64,000 bases of DNA, from assembly GCF_003932785.1 (NCBI RefSeq), contig NZ_RQYT01000001.1:1-64000 (forward strand), given 5' to 3'. The position numbers were made by a program, and so were the translations under genes. Shown piece after piece: positions 53,748-61,252 of the stretch. Under the pieces are notes generated by a model that was given only the letters and a program-made list of their open reading frames with translations, was not told the origin of the DNA and did no database searches. The stretch comes from Arachnia propionica (GTDB lineage Bacteria > Actinomycetota > Actinomycetes > Propionibacteriales > Propionibacteriaceae). Within the stretch, counting starts at the first letter, position 1. Every line of letters starts with the position of its first letter.

Positions 53748-56700
53748 CAGTAGGTCACCTCCTGCGAGCGACGGCGCACCGTCGAGACGATGTCACGTTG
53801 GACCCCACTCGGCCCGAGGTAGTTGAAGGCGTAGGCCAGGTGGGCGTATCCACCGATGAGATGGGTGGCCTTCAGGAGAATGCGGGTCACCGAGTTGTGG
53901 ATGCCCCCTCGACGTCCGGTTGCCTGGGACTTGGGCGTGTCCACCACGCGTTCCTGGGCGTGCTGCACGTAGGCGACCCCGGTGGGCAGTTTCGGGGAGA
54001 CGATCGCCCGGGCGACGAAGACGCCGTTGGCGTTGGTCAACTCCACCCAGTCGTTGTCCGCTACACCGATGGCTGCGGCATCCTCGACACTCAACCAGGC
54101 CTGGGACCCACCGCGACCGAGCGTCAGCATGAAGGGGTTGTCCTGGTACTGCGAGTGGATGGCCCACTTGTTGTGCACGGTCAGGTAGCGCACGGTGATG
54201 GCTCGCTCCCCCGTGCTGCCCACGGCGGGCTCACCGTAGTCACGCACCATGTCGAGCGGCGGGCGGAAGATGGGGAGGTTCTCCCCGGCATCCGAGATCC
54301 AGTCGTGATCGAGGAAGAAGTGCATCCGGCCGGACAACGTGTGCCAGGGCTTGAGCCGCTCCGTGTTGATGGTGAACGCGGCGTAGCGCCGCCCTCCCGT
54401 CTCGGATCCCGACCACTCGGGCGAGGTGATGACCGACTGGGGAGCCTGCTGGGTCTGGATGTAGGTGACCCGCTTCTCCTCGGCACCGGCGGCGTAGTCG
54501 ACGAGGTCGCGCCCCGTCTTGCGTTCCAGGTTCTTGAACCCCTGGACCGCCAGTTCACCGTTGGTGGTCCCGGAGAAGGTCAGGATGGCCTCGGCGAGTC
54601 GCTCGTCGGTGTCGATGGCCGGACGTCCGGCTGCGGCCCCGGAGGGGAAGACGCCGTGCTGCCTGGCCAGACGTTCCACCTCGTGCGAGACGTCGTAGGT
54701 GATGTTCTTGGTCGTGAAGCCCAGCTGATCCGCCAGGGGCCCCACCGTCAACAGCTTGTCGGCGATCGCCGTGTAGTCACGCTCGACGATGGCCAGGACG
54801 GGCAGGTTCTTCCCGGCGACCGCGGGCAGATCCGTCCCCCGCCAGTCGGGGACGGTGCCACCGGGCTGGGCGATCTGGCCGGGGGTGTCGTGCTGCATGG
54901 GCACGGCCACCAGGTCCTTGCGGACATCGAGTCGTCCCTTGGCCAGTTCCCCGATCTTCCGGGCGAGATCGGTGAACATCCGGAAGTCCGTCCTGGCCTC
55001 CCAGGGCGGTGGGATCGCAGGGGTGAACGCATGGACGAAGGGGTGCATGTCCGTCGAGCTGAGGTCGTACTTCTCGTACCACGTGGCGGCGGGCAGCACG
55101 ATGTCGCTGAGCAGGGTGGAGGAGGTCATGCGGAAGTCGGAGACGATGAGGAGATCCAGCTTCCCCTCCGGCGCCTCGTCCCGCCAGGCCACCACCTCGG
55201 GACGTCGGTCCGCACCGTGCCCGTTCTCCATGACGTTGTTGTGGGTGCCGAGCAGGTGCTTGCTGAAGTACTCGGCTCCCTTGGCCGAGGAACCGAAGAG
55301 GTTGGAGCGCCAGAGAATCATGGTCCTCGGCCAGTTCTCCGGGGCGTCGATGTCCTCCAGGGCGCTCTTCAGGTCCCCCGACTTCAGTCGGGCCGCCACG
55401 TACTCCTGCGGCGTCGCGTACTCGCCACGGTCCACGGCGGCCAGCGCCTCGTCCGCGAGATCGAGCGGGTTCATGTCGAATGACGGGTAGAACGGCATCC
55501 AGCCGAGCCGCTGGGCCATCGCGATGGAGTCCGCCGCGTGCATCCCGTCCAGCTTCCCCTTCGACAGGGGCGAGGTGATGCGGTCGGCCGAGTACCCGTC
55601 GGTACGCCACTGGTCGGTGTGCATGTACCAGTAGGCGGTGCCGATCATGGTGCGCGGCGGCCGCGTCCAGTCGGTCGCGTTGGCCATGTTGAACCACCCG
55701 GTCATGGGGCGGCACTTCTCCTGGCCGACGTAGTGGGCCCAGCCACCACCGTTGCGGCCGATGCAGCCGCACATCATGAGCAGCGCCATGATCGAGCGGT
55801 ACGTGACGTCGGCGTGGAACCAGTGGCAGATGCCTGCGCCGATGATGACCATGCTGCGCCCCTCGGACTCCTCCGCGTTGGCGGCGAACTCCCGGGCGGC
55901 ACGGAGGCAGGCCTCGGCCGGCACCGAGGTGATGGTCTCCTGCCATGCCGGGGTGTAGGGGGTCTCCGCGTCGTCGTAGCCGCTCGGCCAGACGCCCGGA
56001 AGCCCGTCACGCTGCACGCCGTACTGGGCCAGCATGAGGTCGAGGACGGTGGTGACGAGCCTGCCGTCCACACGGCGGGCGGGAACACCCCGTCGGATGA
56101 TCGTCCCCTGTCCCCTGGGATCCTCGAAGCACGGCAACGCGATCTCGACGGCTTCCGTGCCCGGGAGCCCGTGCAGGGTCAGGGCCGGGTCGATGTCCCC
56201 CAGATCGAGGTTCCACCTGCCCTCCCCGTCGGCGGAGTAGCGGAATCCCATCGACCCGTTGGGGACGGCCGGCGAGCCCGTCGCCAGATCCCACATCACG
56301 GTCTTGAAGTTGGCGTCGGAGTCCCGACGACGAGCCGCCAGATCCGCGGCGGTGAGGAACTTCGACGCGGTGAGGCCATGACCGTCCGGATGCTCCTCCA
56401 GGGTCACGAGCATGCCCATGTCCGTGTAGTGCTTGACGTAGTTGTCGAAGTAGTCGACCTTGCGATCGACGAAGTTCTCCTTGAGGATCACGTGCCCCAT
56501 CGCCATGGCGAGGGCGGCATCCGTGCCCGCCTGGGCGGGCAGCCACTCGTCGGCGAACTTGACGTTGTCCGCGTAGTCAGGGCTGACGGTGACGACCTTG
56601 GTCCCGCGGTAGCGGACCTCCGCCATCCAGTGCGCGTCGGGGGTCCGGGTCACGGGCACGTTGGAGCCCCACATCATGAGATAGGTGGCGTCCCACCAGT

Positions 56701-57460
56701 CCCCGGACTCGCAGACATCCGTCTGGTCCCCGAACACCTGGGGACTGGCGACGGGGAGGTCCGCGTACCAGTCGTAGAAGCTGGTCATGGCCCCACCGAT
56801 GAGGTGCGTGAAGCGGGTACCGATGGCGTGGGAGACCATGCTCATCGCCGGGATCGGTGAGAAGGAGACGCAGCGGTCCGGGCCGTAGTGCTGGATCGTG
56901 TTGACGTAGCTGGCGGCCGCGATCTCCAACGCCTCCTCCCAGGAGATGCGCACCAGTCCGCCCTTGCCGCGGGCCTGCTGGTAGCGGCGCCGCCTGACCG
57001 GATCGTTGACGACGTCACGAAAGGCCTCCACGGGGTCGCCGAGGCGGGCCTTCGCCTCCCGGTACATCTCGACGAGCACACCGCGGGCATAGGGGTACCG
57101 CACCCGGGTGGGCGAGTAGGTGTACCAGGAGAAGGAGGCCCCACGCGGGCAGCCGCGCGGCTCGTACTCGGGGCGATCGGGTCCGGTGGAGGGGTAGTCG
57201 GTCTGCTGGGACTCCCAGGTGATCAGTCCGTCCTTGACGTAGACCTTCCAGGAGCAGGACCCGGTGCAGTTGACGCCATGGGTGGAACGGACAACCTTGT
57301 CGTGACTCCAGCGGTCCCGGTAGAAGACGTCCCCGGCCCGATCTCCCTCGCGAAAGACGGCCCTGCCATCGTCGGTCTGTTCCCACCGGGTGAAGAACTT
57401 CCCTACCTTCAACAGGGCCTCTGAGGCGGGGCCGTCCAAGCGTGCTGCATCGGTGCTCAT
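53747..57460 (-). CDS. narG: Respiratory nitrate reductase alpha subunit
   Basis: This encodes 1237 residues from ATG 57460. It is the Mo-bisMGD catalytic subunit reducing nitrate to nitrite on the cytoplasmic side. The N-terminal [4Fe-4S] cluster site is STHGVNCTGSCSW with the His ligand typical of NarG, continued by RGCPRG. Further on are GDQTDVCESGDWWDATYL, the molybdenum region, and the C-terminal cofactor-binding domain. No Tat twin-arginine signal is present, as expected. It follows mobA by 66 bases, so cofactor genes and enzyme are probably co-transcribed. Confidence 0.97.
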   Translation of the reverse strand: MSTDAARLDGPASEALLKVGKFFTRWEQTDDGRAVFREGDRAGDVFYRDRWSHDKVVRSTHGVNCTGSCSWKVYVKDGLITWESQQTDYPSTGPDRPEYEPRGCPRGASFSWYTYSPTRVRYPYARGVLVEMYREAKARLGDPVEAFRDVVNDPVRRRRYQQARGKGGLVRISWEEALEIAAASYVNTIQHYGPDRCVSFSPIPAMSMVSHAIGTRFTHLIGGAMTSFYDWYADLPVASPQVFGDQTDVCESGDWWDATYLMMWGSNVPVTRTPDAHWMAEVRYRGTKVVTVSPDYADNVKFADEWLPAQAGTDAALAMAMGHVILKENFVDRKVDYFDNYVKHYTDMGMLVTLEEHPDGHGLTASKFLTAADLAARRRDSDANFKTVMWDLATGSPAVPNGSMGFRYSADGEGRWNLDLGDIDPALTLHGLPGTEAVEIALPCFEDPRGQGTIIRRGVPARRVDGRLVTTVLDLMLAQYGVQRDGLPGVWPSGYDDAETPYTPAWQETITSVPAEACLRAAREFAANAEESEGRSMVIIGAGICHWFHADVTYRSIMALLMMCGCIGRNGGGWAHYVGQEKCRPMTGWFNMANATDWTRPPRTMIGTAYWYMHTDQWRTDGYSADRITSPLSKGKLDGMHAADSIAMAQRLGWMPFYPSFDMNPLDLADEALAAVDRGEYATPQEYVAARLKSGDLKSALEDIDAPENWPRTMILWRSNLFGSSAKGAEYFSKHLLGTHNNVMENGHGADRRPEVVAWRDEAPEGKLDLLIVSDFRMTSSTLLSDIVLPAATWYEKYDLSSTDMHPFVHAFTPAIPPPWEARTDFRMFTDLARKIGELAKGRLDVRKDLVAVPMQHDTPGQIAQPGGTVPDWRGTDLPAVAGKNLPVLAIVERDYTAIADKLLTVGPLADQLGFTTKNITYDVSHEVERLARQHGVFPSGAAAGRPAIDTDERLAEAILTFSGTTNGELAVQGFKNLERKTGRDLVDYAAGAEEKRVTYIQTQQAPQSVITSPEWSGSETGGRRYAAFTINTERLKPWHTLSGRMHFFLDHDWISDAGENLPIFRPPLDMVRDYGEPAVGSTGERAITVRYLTVHNKWAIHSQYQDNPFMLTLGRGGSQAWLSVEDAAAIGVADNDWVELTNANGVFVARAIVSPKLPTGVAYVQHAQERVVDTPKSQATGRRGGIHNSVTRILLKATHLIGGYAHLAYAFNYLGPSGVQRDIVSTVRRRSQEVTY

Positions 57461-57526
57461 GGGCTTAGCTTGGCATGACTTCCACACAATTTCACATAGT
57501 TTTGGTCAAATCCGCATCCGCGGGCT

Positions 57527-58129
57527 TCACGGCGCCATGAACCCGTATCTGCGGGCCAAATCGGGGGTGTCGAGGTCCATCGTCACAGAATTTGAAACGT
57601 TTTTTCTTTCCAAATTCAGCGGTTTCAGAACGCGCCGAACGGACAGGCCCCGCGCATGTCCCCATGCCTCGAGGACTCGGCGCAGGGAAAGGAGCCGATA
57701 CCGTGCGGCGAGGTACTGCGGCCAGCCCTCCTCGTCCTCCAGCACCACCCCGTCTCCGCCGAACGCGGCGTCCGTCAGGGCACCCACCACGGCGGCGGGA
57801 TCGACGAGGTCCCCCGCAAGAACAAGGACCTCGGTGTCATCGGGAGATCCCTCGAGCGTTGCCACCGCGGCCGCCAGACCGGCAGCCGGGCCGCCGTGCG
57901 GAGGATCCTCCAGCAGGAAGTCGACGCGGTCGTCACGGAACCCGGGGCGGTCCGGGGACACGATCAGGACACGCTCGCACACGTCGAGAGCGGCCGTCAC
58001 GCACCCCTGGAGCAGGGTCTCCCCCTCCCGACTCAGCTCGAGCTTGTCGACGCCCATCCGGGAGGACCGCCCCCCGGCGAGCACCACACCGATCCGGGAC
58101 TCACCCGCCCGCGAAGGGAGGCAGCACAT
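57527..58129 (-). CDS. mobA: Molybdenum cofactor guanylyltransferase
   Basis: This encodes 200 residues from ATG 58129, seven bases after AGGAG, inside the end of moaD (29-base overlap). It attaches GMP to molybdopterin, the form needed by NarG. The nucleotide motif GVVLAGGRSSRMGVDKLEL lies near residue 13; DPPHGGPAAGLAAAV and LVLAGDLVDPAAV follow, the second equivalent to the usual ACDMP motif. A Val-rich, less conserved C-terminus completes it. Confidence 0.88.
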   Translation of the reverse strand: MCCLPSRAGESRIGVVLAGGRSSRMGVDKLELSREGETLLQGCVTAALDVCERVLIVSPDRPGFRDDRVDFLLEDPPHGGPAAGLAAAVATLEGSPDDTEVLVLAGDLVDPAAVVGALTDAAFGGDGVVLEDEEGWPQYLAARYRLLSLRRVLEAWGHARGLSVRRVLKPLNLERKNVSNSVTMDLDTPDLARRYGFMAP

Positions 58130-58340
58130 CCATCTGCTCCTCGTCACCCAGACGAACGGTCGCATCGCTGACGCGCCTGCCGTCAACCAACATGGAGCTC
58201 ACCGCGAGGACCTCGGACAGCCGTGAATTGCCCTCCCCCAGGCGTTGCTGCACCTCGGCCAGCGTCAAACCGGTGGCATCAAGCTCCGTCTCATCCGTAC
58301 CCGCCGCCTCCGCCGCCGCCGCGAAGAACCGAACCTTCAT
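58101..58340 (-). CDS. moaD: Molybdopterin synthase sulfur-carrier subunit MoaD
   Basis: This encodes 79 residues from the third of three consecutive start codons, preceded by GAGAGGAA (58343 or 58346 possible). It is a ubiquitin-like fold ending in the required Gly-Gly (PPFAGG), which is adenylated by MoeB and converted to a thiocarboxylate. LTLAEVQQRLGEGNSRLSEV and MLVDGRRV are the family core. Confidence 0.92.
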   Translation of the reverse strand: MKVRFFAAAAEAAGTDETELDATGLTLAEVQQRLGEGNSRLSEVLAVSSMLVDGRRVSDATVRLGDEEQMDVLPPFAGG

Positions 58341-58359
58341 CATCACTTCCTCTCTCCTC

Positions 58360-58384
58360 CATGACCGCCGGGTGACGGGTCATG
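58360..58384. repeat. Inverted repeat between moaA and moaD
   Basis: The arms catgacc and ggtcatg (7 bp, 11-base spacer) lie about 20 bases upstream of moaD in the 98-base moaA-moaD gap. It could be an operator or an mRNA hairpin. Confidence 0.35.
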
Positions 58385-58438
58385 TTCACCCCATCGTGTC
58401 AGGGCCCCGCGAGCGCCGGATGTCCCCGCCACCTCGGG

Positions 58439-59458
58439 CTAGCCACCGATCGCACTCATCGTCCGCTCGGGCGGAACGAACCCCGCCTCGTCGATCCCAT
58501 GGGCCCGGGGCTTGGCGAGGTGGGCCCCCACCCAGGCGGCGACGATGTCGTCGTCACCGCCACCACCACGCAGGATTCCCCGCAGGTCGGTCTCCGTCCG
58601 GGCGAAGAGGCAGGTCCTCACCTGACCGTCCGATGTGATCCGGGTGCGGTCACACGCCCCGCAGAAAGGGTTGGTGACCGAGGCGATCACCCCCAGCCTC
58701 CCGCCCGGCTGTTCGGCATCGGGCTCAACCCGCCAGATCTCGGCGGGCGAACTCCCCCGGGACCCGCCCTCCGGGACCATCGCGAACCGGCCCCCCAGGA
58801 CCGCCAGGATCTCCTCGGCGGCCACCATGTCCTCACGGCGCCAGCCATCCCTCGGCCCGATGGGCATCTGCTCGATGAAACGCAGTTCATGGCCCCGCTG
58901 CAGGGCGAACAGGGCGAGCGGGAGGATGTCGTCCTCATTGAGTCCGCGCATGATGACCGAGTTCAGTTTCAGGGGGCGAAGCCCCTTCCGTTCGATGGCC
59001 TCGATGCTGCGCATCAGGTCCGGCAGCCGATCGCGCCGGGTCAGCCGGGCGTAGCGGACCGGGTCCAGGGAGTCGACGGAGATGTTGACCCTGTCCAGTC
59101 CGGCGCGGACCAGGCCGTCGATCCGTTTGTCCAGGCCGAGTCCGTTGGTGGTCAGCGAGACCTCCGGCCTTCCGTCGGGGCCGTGCATCGCGCTGGTCGC
59201 GGCGACGATGTCCTCCAGCCCTCCTCGCAACAAGGGTTCACCGCCGGTGAATCGGACACTCCGGACCCCGAGGCGTGACACCGCCACCCGGATCAGTCGG
59301 ATCACCTCGTCGTCGGTCAGCGTCTGCTCCGTGGGCAACCACTGCATTCCTTCCGCGGGCATGCAGTAGGTGCACCGGAGGTTGCAGCGATCGGTGAGCG
59401 ACACCCGCAGGTCCTCGGCGACACGACCGTGAGCGTCGAGCAATTTCACCAAGCGCAT
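58439..59458 (-). CDS. moaA: GTP 3',8-cyclase MoaA
   Basis: This encodes 339 residues from ATG 59458; TAGCAT ends seven bases before it, so the mRNA is probably leaderless. It is a radical-SAM enzyme starting molybdopterin synthesis. The N-terminal [4Fe-4S] motif CNLRCTYC (Cys 25, 29, 32), the SAM-binding VRFTGGEPLLRGGL, the second cluster NPFCGACDRTRITSDGQVRTC and the C-terminal Gly-Gly (SAIGG) are all intact. It is the first gene of the minus-strand nar/moa group and divergent from an HTH regulator. Confidence 0.97.
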   Translation of the reverse strand: MRLVKLLDAHGRVAEDLRVSLTDRCNLRCTYCMPAEGMQWLPTEQTLTDDEVIRLIRVAVSRLGVRSVRFTGGEPLLRGGLEDIVAATSAMHGPDGRPEVSLTTNGLGLDKRIDGLVRAGLDRVNISVDSLDPVRYARLTRRDRLPDLMRSIEAIERKGLRPLKLNSVIMRGLNEDDILPLALFALQRGHELRFIEQMPIGPRDGWRREDMVAAEEILAVLGGRFAMVPEGGSRGSSPAEIWRVEPDAEQPGGRLGVIASVTNPFCGACDRTRITSDGQVRTCLFARTETDLRGILRGGGGDDDIVAAWVGAHLAKPRAHGIDEAGFVPPERTMSAIGG

Positions 59459-59500
59459 GGTGAAAATGCTACATGGCCCCCGACTTGCAACAATGGACCC

Positions 59501-60145
59501 GTGACGAGACTCGCCCATGGGCTGGGACCAACGCGCGCCAAGGTGCTGGCCGTGCTCCAGACCTCCGCGGCACCGGTGACCATCACCGAGGTCGCGGGGC
59601 GGCTCGACCTGCACCCGAACTCCTCACGTTTCCACCTCGAGGCCCTCGTCTCCTCCGGTTACGCCGCCCGAGGCCCGGCGGCGACGGAGGGTCCCGGACG
59701 CCCACCGACGCTCTACCATGCGACGACCCGGGCCCCGGAGTTGCAGCACACCCATTTCGTCGAACTGACCGAGACCCTGTTGGGCCAGATCAGGGAAACC
59801 GCCCCGGAACCGGAGGAGTCGGCCAAACAGGCCGGGCAGCTGTGGGGACGCCGCCTGGCCTCGAGGGACTCCTCAGCCGAGCAGCAGCCGGAGGAGACCA
59901 TCACGGATCTGGTGACCCTACTCGGACAACGGGGGTTCACGGCCTTCCAGGACGAGGGGACCCTGTGCTTCCTGCGCTGCCCGTTCCGCAACAACGTCGA
60001 TCCGGAGCTCCTGCCCCTGGTGTGCGCCGTGCATCAGGGCCTTCTCGAGGGTTTCCTCAGCGGTTCACGTGTGGCCTGCGGTGAGTTGGTCGTCGGCGAG
60101 GACGTCTGCCATGTGCCCTTGCGGGTCGAGGCCACGGGGGTCTGA
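59501..60145 (+). CDS. Winged-helix regulator with C-terminal cysteine cluster (possible Fe-S sensor)
   Basis: This encodes 214 residues from GTG 59501, which places the DNA-binding domain at the N-terminus. The HTH is seen in VTITEVAGRLDLHPNSSRFHLEAL, followed by a wing GRPPTLYHAT. The C-terminal part has CFLRCPFRNNVDPELLPLVC and AVHQGLLEGFLSGSRVACGE, a C-x3-CPF-x10-VC...H pattern like SufR-type and other [4Fe-4S] HTH proteins. A further Cys lies in EDVCHVPL. It is divergent from moaA with 42 bases between, so it probably controls the nar/molybdenum-cofactor genes. An analogous repressor of nar genes, ArnR, is known in Corynebacterium; orthology is not shown. Confidence 0.8.
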   Translation: MTRLAHGLGPTRAKVLAVLQTSAAPVTITEVAGRLDLHPNSSRFHLEALVSSGYAARGPAATEGPGRPPTLYHATTRAPELQHTHFVELTETLLGQIRETAPEPEESAKQAGQLWGRRLASRDSSAEQQPEETITDLVTLLGQRGFTAFQDEGTLCFLRCPFRNNVDPELLPLVCAVHQGLLEGFLSGSRVACGELVVGEDVCHVPLRVEATGV

Positions 60146-60274
60146 CACCACGCCGGGGCAGCCCGTCGCCCATCCGACGGACAGCATCCCTCGTTTGCGA
60201 CTCGCGCGAGGCGTTCTCCTCGTCGGTGGGGCCTCGTAGTGTCCTGCACCTGACGAGTCGAGGGAGGCGATGAT

Positions 60275-60508
60275 GTGTGTGACGCCCCCAAGGTCCTCAT
60301 GCAGGCGGCCAGCATCATCTGGCTGATCAGCGGAATCATCTTCCTCGTTGGAAGTCTCATCTGGTTCCCTCGGTTCCTCCTTCCTCCGTGGTACCGCCGC
60401 GCCGTCAAGGCAGGCAGCCACACCCAACACAGGCGAACCCGGGACAAGACAGGCGAAACCGGAATAGGGCCGGCGAACCGAAACACCGGCGCGGTCAAGG
60501 GCGGCTGA
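60275..60508 (+). CDS. Small single-pass membrane protein, hypothetical
   Basis: This encodes 77 residues from GTG 60275, about eight bases after AGGGAGG. One transmembrane segment (about 12-36, SIIWLISGIIFLVGSLIWFP) is followed by a basic tail. In the DNA of the tail ggcgaa recurs three times at about 20-base spacing (ggcgaaccc, ggcgaaacc, ggcgaaccg), giving a low-complexity polar end. No family is recognised. Confidence 0.5.
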   Translation: MCDAPKVLMQAASIIWLISGIIFLVGSLIWFPRFLLPPWYRRAVKAGSHTQHRRTRDKTGETGIGPANRNTGAVKGG

Positions 60509-60526
60509 AGCGGAACCCCCCGCCGA

Positions 60527-61252
60527 TCAGCCCGACAGACCCGCGACCTGCCCGATGATCGTCACCGCGGGCGGTTGGACCTTCGCCTCCTCGGCGACCT
60601 GCGGCAGCTCGGTGATCGGGGCACGGAGCACCCGCATCGACGGCAGGCCGGCGTTCTCGATGATGGCGGCCGGGGTGTCGGCGGCGAGCCCGGCACCCAC
60701 GAGGTGCTGCGCGATGACCGGTAGGTTCTGCACCCCCATCATGACCACAATCGTCAGCCCCGACGTGGCGAGGTGGTCCCAGTCGATGTCGCACCGGGGA
60801 TCCGACGGCGGCACATGCCCGCTGACGACGGTGTAGCCCTGCACCGCACCCCGATGGGTGACGGGGATGCCCGCGAGCCCGGCACCGGCGATCGAGGAGG
60901 AGATCCCCGGGATGTAGGTCACCGGGATCCCGGCCCGTTCGCAGGCCTGCCACTCCTCGAAACCACGCCCGAAGACGAACGGGTCGCCGCCCTTGAACCG
61001 CACGACGTGGCGCCCGGCCAGGGCGTGATCCACGAGCAGTTGGTTGATGGTCTCCTGGGGGGTGAACTCGCCGCGCGGGATCTTCCCGACGTGGATCACC
61101 TCCGCACCCTCACGGACCTCCGTCAACAACTCCAGGGGAACCAGCCGATCCGTGACCACCACGTCCGCCTCACGCAGCGCCTTCAGACCGGCGACGGTGA
61201 TGAGATCGGGATCACCCGGCCCGGCTCCCACCAGGACCACGCGTCCGCTCAT
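60527..61252 (-). CDS. cobA: Uroporphyrinogen-III C-methyltransferase
   Basis: This encodes 241 residues. It makes precorrin-2 from uroporphyrinogen III using two SAM molecules, the first step specific to B12 and siroheme. Signatures: VVLVGAGPGDPDLITVAG at the start, VIHVGKIPRGEFTPQETIN and RFKGGDPFVFGRGFEEW, then GIPVTHRG. No CysG-like dehydrogenase/ferrochelatase extension. The ATG overlaps the preceding stop by four bases. Confidence 0.96.
   Translation of the reverse strand: MSGRVVLVGAGPGDPDLITVAGLKALREADVVVTDRLVPLELLTEVREGAEVIHVGKIPRGEFTPQETINQLLVDHALAGRHVVRFKGGDPFVFGRGFEEWQACERAGIPVTYIPGISSSIAGAGLAGIPVTHRGAVQGYTVVSGHVPPSDPRCDIDWDHLATSGLTIVVMMGVQNLPVIAQHLVGAGLAADTPAAIIENAGLPSMRVLRAPITELPQVAEEAKVQPPAVTIIGQVAGLSG

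Noticed and set aside
57480-57510. TTGACC upstream of narG as a -35 box or FNR site
   Set aside because: No -10 box lies at proper spacing, and the FNR half-site pattern TTGAT-N4-ATCAA is not met.
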